A DNA stretch of 64,000 bases from NCBI GenBank assembly GCA_949287065.1, contig CASEEV010000049.1, forward strand, positions 1 to 64,000, in the 5' to 3' direction. The stretch is from an uncultured Collinsella sp. (lineage in GTDB: Bacteria > Actinomycetota > Coriobacteriia > Coriobacteriales > Coriobacteriaceae). Positions 8,763 to 15,026 of the stretch are shown here, one piece after another. Every line of letters begins with the position of its first letter. Position 1 is the first letter of the stretch. The position numbers and the translations under genes are program-made. Under the pieces are notes generated by a model that did not search any database, was not told the DNA's origin, and worked only from the letters and a program-made list of their open reading frames with translations.

Positions 8763-9347
8763 TCAGAGCGCCTCGGGATCGTAACGGAGCAGGTCGACGG
8801 CGGTCTTTCCGTAGCGATGCGTGCGCAGGTTCTCAAAGCCGGGCGCCTCGAGCACGTCGGTTGCAGCCGAGCGCTCGTAGAGCACGACGGCGTCCTGAGC
8901 GAGCATGCCCTGGCCCGCGAGGTCGGCGAGCAGAGCCCCGACCGGCTCGTTGCCGAGCGCGTACGGCGGATCGAGCGTCACCACGTTGAAGGGAGCGCCC
9001 GGAACGCGCCCCTTGCGCGCCGAGAGGCACGCGTCGCCGCAAACGGCGCGGTAGGCCGAAGCCGCGGGGCCGAGCTTGGCGATATTGCGCTTGAGCTGGG
9101 CGAAAGCGCGCCGGTCGATCTCGAAGAACGTGGCGTGCGCCGCCCCGCGCGAGAGAAGCTCGAGCCCAAAGGCGCCTGACCCGGCAAAGGCGTCGAGCAC
9201 GCGCGCGCCGGCGATACCCTCGGGCAACGCAGCGTCGAGCGACGAGGTGCACGCCTCGCGCACGCGATCGGTCGTGGGCCTCGTGACCTCGTTGCCCTGG
9301 AGCGCGTCGATCGTGCGCCCGCGCCACTGTCCGCCGATGATCCTCAT
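8763..9347 (-). CDS. rsmD: 16S rRNA (guanine966-N2)-methyltransferase RsmD
   Basis: SAM-dependent methyltransferase acting on G966 of 16S rRNA. The 194-residue protein starts MRIIGGQWRGRTI, has the SAM site VLDAFAGSGAFGLELLSRGA and the catalytic NPPY-type motif as TLDPPYALG. Its ATG overlaps the recG stop by four bases (ATGA), so translation is probably coupled. The recG-rsmD-coaD order is common in Gram-positive bacteria. Confidence 0.95.
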   Translation of the reverse strand: MRIIGGQWRGRTIDALQGNEVTRPTTDRVREACTSSLDAALPEGIAGARVLDAFAGSGAFGLELLSRGAAHATFFEIDRRAFAQLKRNIAKLGPAASAYRAVCGDACLSARKGRVPGAPFNVVTLDPPYALGNEPVGALLADLAGQGMLAQDAVVLYERSAATDVLEAPGFENLRTHRYGKTAVDLLRYDPEAL

Positions 9348-11518
9348 CCGCCGCTCACCTCTTTGAATACGTCTCCGTAGCGCCTCACGATCTCCTGCCG
9401 TACGGGAATGAGCGCCGGCGCGCTGAGATCGCGGGAGTACCTGAGCATGGTGCGCGCATCGTCGCGGGCAACCGCGATGAGCTGCGCGTCGTCTTCCAAA
9501 TCCACGAACCGAAGCGATACCCCGCCGTGCTGCCTGAAACCGAGGATCTCGCCCTCGTGGCGCAGGCGCAGGTCGATCTCGGCGAGCTCGAAGCCGTCCG
9601 AGCTCTTCTCGAGGGCCTCGAGCCGCTCGTGGGCGGCCGAGGTCTTTCCGCTGCGCTTCGCGTAGGTCATGATATAGCAACTGCCCGCATGTTTGCCACG
9701 CCCCACGCGCCCGCGCAGCTGGTGGAGCGTTGCCAGGCCGAAGCGCTCGCCGTTCTCGATCACCATGACCGTGGCGTTGGGCACGTCGACGCCCACCTCG
9801 ACGACCGTGGTGGACACCAGGATGTCGATCTCGCCCGCGCGGAAGGCGTCGATGACGCGCTCCTTCTCGGCCGCCGACATGCGACCGTGCAGCGCCTCGA
9901 CGCGCGACTGGGGAAACACCTCGCGTGAGAGGCGCGCGAGCTCCTCCTCCACCGAGTGCAACCGCACCGGGGCGCGACCTCCCTCGTCGGCCCGCGCCGC
10001 CGGCACGTCGTCGAGCTCGTCGGTGCTGTCCGAGGGGGCCACGAGCGGGCAGACGACGTAGGCCTGATGGCCCTCCGCAAGCGCCTTTCCCACCGCTTCG
10101 TAGGCAAGATCGCGGTTGGCCTCGGTGAGAACCTTGGTCGCAACGCCGGCGCCCGGGACCGGGCGCTTGCGGATGACGCTCGTATCGAGGTCACCGTACA
10201 CCGTCAGCGCGAGCGTGCGCGGAATCGGAGTCGCCGTCATGACGAGAAGGTCGGCCCCCTCCCCTTTCGAGCGAAGCTCGTTGCGCTGATGCACGCCGAA
10301 GCGGTGCTGCTCGTCGATGACCACGAGCGAGAGGCTCTTGAAAACGACGTCGTCGGAGAGAACCGCATGCGTGCCGAAGAGGACGTCGAGCGACCCGTTC
10401 GCGAGGTTTTCGAGCAGACGCGCCCGCTCCGCTTGCGGAGTCGCACCGGTGAGCAGCGCCCACGAAACCCCCGCCTGCTCGAGCAGCGGTCCGGTCTTGA
10501 CGGCGTACTGCTGCGCAAGCACGCTCGTGGGCGCCATCACGCACGCCTGCGTGCCCGTATCGGCAACGCAAGCGAGCGCCATGGCCGCCACGGCGGTTTT
10601 GCCCGTGCCGACATCGCCCAAGAGCAGGCGGTTCATAACGTGACCAGGGTCTGACATGTCGGTCAGGATCTCGCCCACGCACGCCTCCTGCTCGTCGGAA
10701 AGGCTGAAGGGCAGTGCGCGCCCGAGAGCCTCGACATGGCGCGCAGGCGTATGCGCAACCGCACGGACGCCGAGCAGGTCGACGTCGTTGCGGAGGCGCA
10801 GGGCGAGTTGGAGAAGCAGGACCTCCTCGTAGGAGAGCCTGCGGCGTGCCAGGCGCACGTCGGCCATCTGCCGGGGAAAGTGAATAGAGCGCAAGGCGCG
10901 TCCGCGGCTCATGAGGCCGCGCTGCGCCCGCAAGCGGGCGGGCAGCGGGTCGCACACCTCGCTCACCCGTTCGAGCGCCGAGGCGACGATCCTGCGAGAC
11001 CATGCAACCGTAATGCCCTCGGTGACCGAGTGCACCGGAACGATCGAGCCCGTAGCGCTGCGCTCGTCGATCTTCTCGTAGAGTGGGGCCTGCATGCGCT
11101 TGAAGCCGTAGTTGAACTCGACCTTGCCGTGCAGCGCCACACGGTCGCCCGGCGCCAACTGCTGGGCGATCCAGGGCTGCTTGAAGAAGGTCGCAACGAT
11201 AACGCCGGTGGCGTCGAGAGCCGACACCTCGGTGATGTGCATGCGCGGGCGCGGGCGCTTCTCGACGATGCGGTCGACGTTGACGACCACGGTAGCCACC
11301 TGGCCGATCGGCGCCTGCTCGACCGAGAGCGCGTGCGAGAAGTCGAGGTAGCGGTGAGGAATGCGCTCGAGAAGGTCAAGGCAGGTAGCAACCCCCAGGC
11401 GATCGAGCGCCTGGGCGCGCGCGCCGCTCACAAAGTGCAGCCGCGATGCAGCTTCGCCTAGGGCGCAGGTGCGCTCTAGGCGAAGCGAGACGTCTGATAT
11501 GGCGGGAGCGCTCCTCAT
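9344..11518 (-). CDS. recG: ATP-dependent DNA helicase RecG
   Basis: Branch-migrating helicase that remodels stalled forks and Holliday junctions. The 724 residues include an N-terminal wedge/OB domain, Walker A LLLGDVGTGKTAVAAMA, the DEQH box (VIDEQHRFGVHQRNEL), motif III TATPIPRTLAL and the helicase C-terminal motif HQLRGRVGRGKHAG. The ATG used has no obvious ribosome site (the bases before it are C-rich), so the exact start is less certain than the identity. It sits 18 bases after the FakA-like gene. Confidence 0.96.
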   Translation of the reverse strand: MRSAPAISDVSLRLERTCALGEAASRLHFVSGARAQALDRLGVATCLDLLERIPHRYLDFSHALSVEQAPIGQVATVVVNVDRIVEKRPRPRMHITEVSALDATGVIVATFFKQPWIAQQLAPGDRVALHGKVEFNYGFKRMQAPLYEKIDERSATGSIVPVHSVTEGITVAWSRRIVASALERVSEVCDPLPARLRAQRGLMSRGRALRSIHFPRQMADVRLARRRLSYEEVLLLQLALRLRNDVDLLGVRAVAHTPARHVEALGRALPFSLSDEQEACVGEILTDMSDPGHVMNRLLLGDVGTGKTAVAAMALACVADTGTQACVMAPTSVLAQQYAVKTGPLLEQAGVSWALLTGATPQAERARLLENLANGSLDVLFGTHAVLSDDVVFKSLSLVVIDEQHRFGVHQRNELRSKGEGADLLVMTATPIPRTLALTVYGDLDTSVIRKRPVPGAGVATKVLTEANRDLAYEAVGKALAEGHQAYVVCPLVAPSDSTDELDDVPAARADEGGRAPVRLHSVEEELARLSREVFPQSRVEALHGRMSAAEKERVIDAFRAGEIDILVSTTVVEVGVDVPNATVMVIENGERFGLATLHQLRGRVGRGKHAGSCYIMTYAKRSGKTSAAHERLEALEKSSDGFELAEIDLRLRHEGEILGFRQHGGVSLRFVDLEDDAQLIAVARDDARTMLRYSRDLSAPALIPVRQEIVRRYGDVFKEVSGG

Positions 11519-11536
11519 GGGGGGAGGTCCCGAGCG

Positions 11537-13210
11537 CTACTCGATGGAGAAGATGATCGGGTACAGGGGCTGCTCGCCGCGATGCGCGTCGACCTCGAGA
11601 TCGGGATTCTCCTCCTCGATGGCGCTCACGATCTTCTCGAACTCCTCATCGGGCATATCGGCGCCGGCGAGGATCGTGCAGGAGTCGCCCTCCCCCTCTT
11701 CCTGCATGCGGCGGATGCACTCGAGCGTGACCTCGGCAACATCGGAACCCACGACCTCGATGGAGTCGCAGATGATGCCCATGACATCGCCGTCGTGGAT
11801 GGGGGATCCGTCTGCGGCGGCGGAATCGCGGACCGCATGGGTAACCTCGCCGTCGCGCACCGACGCGATGGCCTCGCGCATGTCGTCGATCACGTCGTCG
11901 AGCTCGGAGTCGGGCATGACCGAGAAGAGCGCCGAGAACGCCTGGGGAACCGAGCGCGTGGGCAGAACCACGACGCGGCGGTCGGAGCACGCGGACGCAG
12001 CGGCCTCGGCGGCCATGCGGATGTTGGAGTTGTTGGGCAGGATGACGACGGACTCGGCGTTGACCTGCTCGACGGCAGAGAGGAGGTCGGCCGTGGAGGG
12101 GTTCATCGTCTGGCCGCCCGAAACGACGACGTCGACGCCGAGCGACTTCAAGATCTCGGCCTCGCCGGAACCGGCGGCAACCGCCACGAAGCCGAGCGGC
12201 TTAGGAGGCGCCGCGGCCTCCTCGGCGGCAGCGTCCTCGTCGGCGTGGATCTTGGCCGTGCGGTCATGGGACTCCATGTCCATGTTGTGGATGAAGACCT
12301 CGTAGACCTGGCCGAACTGGAGCATGTACTCGAGCACGCGGTTGGGCTCGTTGGAGTGCACGTGAACCTTGAAGTCGGGGTAGGCGCCTACGACGAGCTC
12401 GCAGTCGCCGAGCGTGGCGAGATGGGCGAGCGCCTCGTCCTCGTCGAAGGGCTTCTCGGCCTTGAAGAGGAACTCGTTGCAGTAGCGGTACTCCGAGCCC
12501 TCCCAGTCGTCGTTTGCCTCGATGCGCACGCGCGAAAGGGCCTCGTCCTTGGCGTCGCCGGTCGACTCGAAGGTCGCGGCGATCTCGGGAGCGGCGGTCT
12601 CGCGGCCGAGCACGGCGGCTACGAAGTTCTCGATGAAGATCGCGAAGCCAAAGGCGCCGGAGTCGACCACGCCGTTCTCTTTAAGAACCGGGAGCAGGTC
12701 GGGCGTGCGGGCAACGCTCTGGTAGGCCTCGACCACGATGGCGTCGAGGGTCTCCTGGAGCGTGCAGCGCTCCTTCTCGCACGCGTCGGCACGGGTCGAG
12801 ATGTCGCGCAGGACCGTGAGGATCGTGCCCTCGACCGGCTTGCGGACCGCCTGGAAGGCGACTTTGACCGAGCGGCGGAAGGCGGCGGCAACGTCGGACG
12901 CGCTCACCGGGCTCTTGGCGTCGACAAGGCCCTCGGAAAGGCCGCGCAGGATCTGCGAGGTGATGACGCCGGAGTTGCCGCGCGCGCCCATGAGCGAGCC
13001 GTGGGTGATAGCGCCTGCCACGGCCTTCATGTCGGCGTCCTCGGGAAGGGCGGCGAGCTCCTTCGCGACGGAGTTGAGCGTCAGCGACATGTTGGTGCCG
13101 GTGTCTCCGTCGGGAACGGGGAAGACGTTCAGCTTGTTGATCTCTTCGGCCTTCTCGGCGACCGCGGCGGCGGCAATCGGGAAGCAGGTGCGGATGGTGT
13201 TCTCAATCAT
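11537..13210 (-). CDS. DAK2/DhaL-domain protein, FakA (YloV)-like fatty acid kinase subunit
   Basis: About 557 residues. The N-terminal DhaL-type nucleotide domain holds NKLNVFPVPDGDTGTNMS and GSLMGARGNSGVITSQILRG; the C-terminal half resembles FakA/YloV. FakA phosphorylates fatty acids presented by FakB (DegV family); no degV gene is visible here. The ATG of MIENTIRTCFP is preferred over a TTG three codons earlier because GGAG lies 10 bases before it. Adjacency to an Asp23 gene upstream and recG downstream is the usual Gram-positive setting. The specific kinase activity is inferred. Confidence 0.85.
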   Translation of the reverse strand: MIENTIRTCFPIAAAAVAEKAEEINKLNVFPVPDGDTGTNMSLTLNSVAKELAALPEDADMKAVAGAITHGSLMGARGNSGVITSQILRGLSEGLVDAKSPVSASDVAAAFRRSVKVAFQAVRKPVEGTILTVLRDISTRADACEKERCTLQETLDAIVVEAYQSVARTPDLLPVLKENGVVDSGAFGFAIFIENFVAAVLGRETAAPEIAATFESTGDAKDEALSRVRIEANDDWEGSEYRYCNEFLFKAEKPFDEDEALAHLATLGDCELVVGAYPDFKVHVHSNEPNRVLEYMLQFGQVYEVFIHNMDMESHDRTAKIHADEDAAAEEAAAPPKPLGFVAVAAGSGEAEILKSLGVDVVVSGGQTMNPSTADLLSAVEQVNAESVVILPNNSNIRMAAEAAASACSDRRVVVLPTRSVPQAFSALFSVMPDSELDDVIDDMREAIASVRDGEVTHAVRDSAAADGSPIHDGDVMGIICDSIEVVGSDVAEVTLECIRRMQEEGEGDSCTILAGADMPDEEFEKIVSAIEEENPDLEVDAHRGEQPLYPIIFSIE

Positions 13211-13230
13211 GGCGCGCAATCTCCGTGGGG

Positions 13231-13587
13231 CTAGTTGTCGAGGCTCTTCATACCGTCGACGTGGATGACGATGGAAAGCTTGGCAGGGTCGAGCTCAGCG
13301 ACTTCGGTGAGCATAAAGGTGACCGCGCTCGCGAGGTTCGCGCTCACCGACTTCATGTTGACCCCCGCCTCGAGCACGACGTGCAGATCGACGGCGAGGC
13401 CCTTCTCGGTGGCCGTGACCACGACGCCCTTGCGCAGACGCTGCGCCGCGAGAACGCGCACGCTCTCGGCGCCCTGGAGCTGCTCGGCCATGCCCACCAC
13501 GCCGTAGCACGAAAGGGCGGCGTAGCCGGCGATGTCGGCAATCACGTCGTTGGCGACGCTCAAGGTACCGGCGATGTTCTCTGCCAT
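13231..13587 (-). CDS. Asp23/Gls24 family envelope stress protein
   Basis: A 118-residue protein starting MAENIAGTLSVANDVIADIA with the family core YAALSCYGVVGMAE and VDLHVVLEAGVNMKSVSANL. Asp23 proteins are cytoplasmic, often membrane-associated proteins tied to cell-envelope homeostasis. GGAG lies 8 bases before the ATG. It sits 20 bases upstream of the FakA-like gene and is divergent from rpmB, a conserved arrangement. Confidence 0.9.
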   Translation of the reverse strand: MAENIAGTLSVANDVIADIAGYAALSCYGVVGMAEQLQGAESVRVLAAQRLRKGVVVTATEKGLAVDLHVVLEAGVNMKSVSANLASAVTFMLTEVAELDPAKLSIVIHVDGMKSLDN

Positions 13588-13645
13588 GCGAGTCTCCTTC
13601 TCTCCGTACACCGCAAGCAGGGTGATCGTATATTTGTGCCCCTGC

Positions 13646-13651
13646 ATTATA
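13646..13651 (-). promoter_or_regulatory. Probable -10 of the asp23-fakA-recG unit
   Basis: The minus strand reads TATAAT here, 58 bases before the asp23 ATG, in otherwise GC-rich DNA. The -35 region is poor (TTCGCG at the expected distance). Confidence 0.5.
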
Positions 13652-13758
13652 ACCCGCGCCGCCCTGCCCGCGAACCGTACATAATGGCAACACGGAAGCG
13701 CGAGGCCCCCACCCGGGCGCCGCATATGCGCAGCAGGGAGTTTTTTGCTGCACGTCTC

Positions 13759-13787
13759 TTGCACGCACCGCATGTTTTGAGTACAGT
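13759..13787 (+). promoter_or_regulatory. Promoter upstream of rpmB (distal)
   Basis: TTGCAC and TACAGT are separated by exactly 17 bases, the best sigma-70-type match in this 380-bp intergenic region. Transcription from here would give rpmB a leader of roughly 175 bases. Confidence 0.6.
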
Positions 13788-13908
13788 GGTTGGGCCTCGC
13801 GCGGTCGCTACCCGCGCATGTGGACGGGGCGCAAATGAAGCATTATCGAACTCGGAGCTTTTCCCTAGGTGAGCTGTGTAGATTATCTGCGCGGCCCCTT
13901 GTTTGTGG

Positions 13909-13914
13909 TATAGT
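13909..13914 (+). promoter_or_regulatory. Extended -10 close to rpmB (proximal)
   Basis: TGGTATAGT matches an extended -10 (TGn plus TATAGT). No good -35 precedes it, which is usual for extended -10 promoters. It would start transcription about 50 bases before the rpmB ATG. Confidence 0.5.
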
Positions 13915-13968
13915 TTCCGAGCTGTTTGAGTAACGCAGCGCACGAAGCGCTCAAGGAGGGTTCCAAAG

Positions 13969-14157
13969 ATGTCCAAGGTTTGTGAGATTTGCGGTAAGCA
14001 CCCGGTTGCCGGTCGTTCCATCAGCCATTCGCACCGTGTTACCAACCGTACGTTCCGTCCGAATATCCAGCGTGTCTACGTTGTCGTCGACGGCCATCGC
14101 CGCAAGATGAACGTCTGCACCGCTTGCCTCAAGTCGGGCAAGGTGGCCCGCTCCTAA
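13969..14157 (+). CDS. rpmB: 50S ribosomal protein L28 (zinc-ribbon form)
   Basis: 62 residues starting MSKVCEICGKHPVAGRSISH, with the L28 core RTFRPNIQ and the C-terminal CTACL. The two CxxC pairs (CEIC and CTAC) mark the zinc-containing C+ form. The AAGGAGGG ribosome site precedes the ATG. It is a single-gene unit ended by a strong hairpin terminator and is transcribed away from asp23. Confidence 0.98.
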   Translation: MSKVCEICGKHPVAGRSISHSHRVTNRTFRPNIQRVYVVVDGHRRKMNVCTACLKSGKVARS

Positions 14158-14186
14158 CTGCGTTACCGCATATATTTTGAGCGCCG

Positions 14187-14216
14187 AGCGCCTCGCATGC
14201 AGCGGGGCGCTTTTTT
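14187..14216 (+). terminator. Terminator of rpmB
   Basis: Arms at 14187-14196 and 14202-14211 (AGCGCCTCGC with GCGGGGCGCT, one G-T pair), a five-base loop, then six T residues. This is a typical intrinsic terminator 30 bases after the rpmB stop. Confidence 0.9.
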
Positions 14217-14350
14217 ATGGCATACGGCTGGGCATGCGTTCAGGTACCCACAGGTCAAAAGATATATGCGTCCCGAGACCCTCCTCCCTGCGCTGCGAAA
14301 CCGCCGGCATGAAGACGGCTCGCATAACGCGAACCCCCTGATGGGGCGCC

Positions 14351-14530
14351 AAGCAAAAAGCCACTTGATATGGCTGCCTGCGCTAAAGCACGGGCGATAC
14401 GGGCGGCTTTGCCAAAAATGCACATGAGACGAGTGGCCCACGCAAAATTGCACGCGATACGGACGGTCTGTGCTAAAGCGCTCGCGATACTGGCGGTCTG
14501 CGCAAAAACGTGCGCGATACGGGAACCGAT
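14351..14530 (+). repeat. Array 1 of a 30-bp tandem repeat
   Basis: Six consecutive units of exactly 30 bp, with no spacers. Most units share a CGCAAAA/TGCTAAAG box, then CGCGATAC, then GGCGGTCTG. The last three units (14441-14530) are the most alike; the units at 14351 and 14411 are diverged, and weak similarity may continue leftward to about 14290. The same repeat returns in the opposite orientation at 14641-14730. This is not CRISPR, because there are no unique spacers. Confidence 0.85.
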
Positions 14531-14610
14531 TTACGATCTTACGTCATATGTTCTACAGCACCAATCTTTTTGAGGAGCAATTGCGCACATATTCTGGATC
14601 GCGAGCGATG

Positions 14611-14730
14611 AATAGAGTGGTTTGGCGTCATGAGGCCTGGTATCGTGTGCGTTTCTGCGCAGCCGGTCAGTATCGGAGCGATTTCTGCACAGCAGGCCAG
14701 TATCATTTGCCTTTTTGCACATACGGCTGC
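14611..14730 (-). repeat. Array 2 of the 30-bp repeat, inverted
   Basis: Three clear 30-bp units (14641, 14671, 14701) and one decayed unit (14611) match the reverse complement of array 1. For example, the reverse complement around 14650-14674 reads GATACTGACCGG then CTGCGCAGAAACG, against GATACTGGCGGT then CTGCGCAAAAACG in array 1: 25 aligned bases with four differences. Together the arrays form a large inverted repeat around about 14570. Confidence 0.85.
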
Positions 14731-14861
14731 ATTAGGCAACGTTACCCATCGACCAACGCAACCCGTTAACAACGAGAACTCGTTTGGGCGCAACCAGGGC
14801 ATTGAGCGAAGCTTGTGCCGTTGTTAGTAAACACGAGATTGTCGTGACTTTGTGAATTGCG

Positions 14862-14895
14862 TTTCGACAGTTCTTAACTTTTGTTTCAACAGTTC
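14862..14895 (+). promoter_or_regulatory. Paired direct repeats upstream of adhE, possible operator
   Basis: TTTCGACAGTTC (14862-14873) and TTTCAACAGTTC (14884-14895) differ at one base and lie 22 bp apart start to start, two helical turns, about 90-120 bp before the adhE -10. Just upstream is a small inverted repeat, CACGA-GATTG-TCGTG. The regulator is unknown; only a TTGTGAA half-site resembling Rex boxes is seen nearby. Confidence 0.4.
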
Positions 14896-14980
14896 GCTGT
14901 TTTCGCAGCTCAGAGAGATTAAACGATTTACCATTTTGCACGCCGGTAAATATCTGGGCAAAAACCATTCTCGCTCCGAA

Positions 14981-14986
14981 TATAAT
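14981..14986 (+). promoter_or_regulatory. -10 element of adhE
   Basis: A perfect TATAAT 40 bases before the adhE start. The expected -35 position reads GCAAAA, a poor match, which would fit activator-dependent transcription. Confidence 0.6.
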
Positions 14987-15026
14987 AAAAGCTGCCTATC
15001 GTCTTTCTAGTTTAAGGAGCTGAGAG

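Larger units (their letters stand above)
14158..15026. other. Long non-coding region between rpmB and adhE
   Basis: Apart from the rpmB terminator, two arrays of a 30-bp repeat and the adhE control region, I see no convincing gene. The short open frames here follow the repeat periodicity and lack ribosome sites. The stretch after 14740 is clearly more AT-rich than the flanking genes. Confidence 0.7.

Noticed and set aside
13840-13938. 33-codon leader peptide in front of rpmB
   Set aside because: An open frame starting ATGAAGCATTAT exists, but it lacks a convincing ribosome site and overlaps the extended -10 promoter.
14370-14573. Small proteins encoded by the repeat arrays
   Set aside because: The frames follow the 30-bp period, exist on both strands, lack ribosome sites and end in unrelated sequence; I treat them as by-products of a repeat length divisible by three.
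14351-14730. CRISPR array
   Set aside because: The units are contiguous, diverged and have no unique spacers, and no cas genes are nearby; they are tandem repeats in two orientations.
14850-14870. Rex operator upstream of adhE
   Set aside because: Only one TTGTGAA half-site is present; the second half expected of the palindrome is missing.
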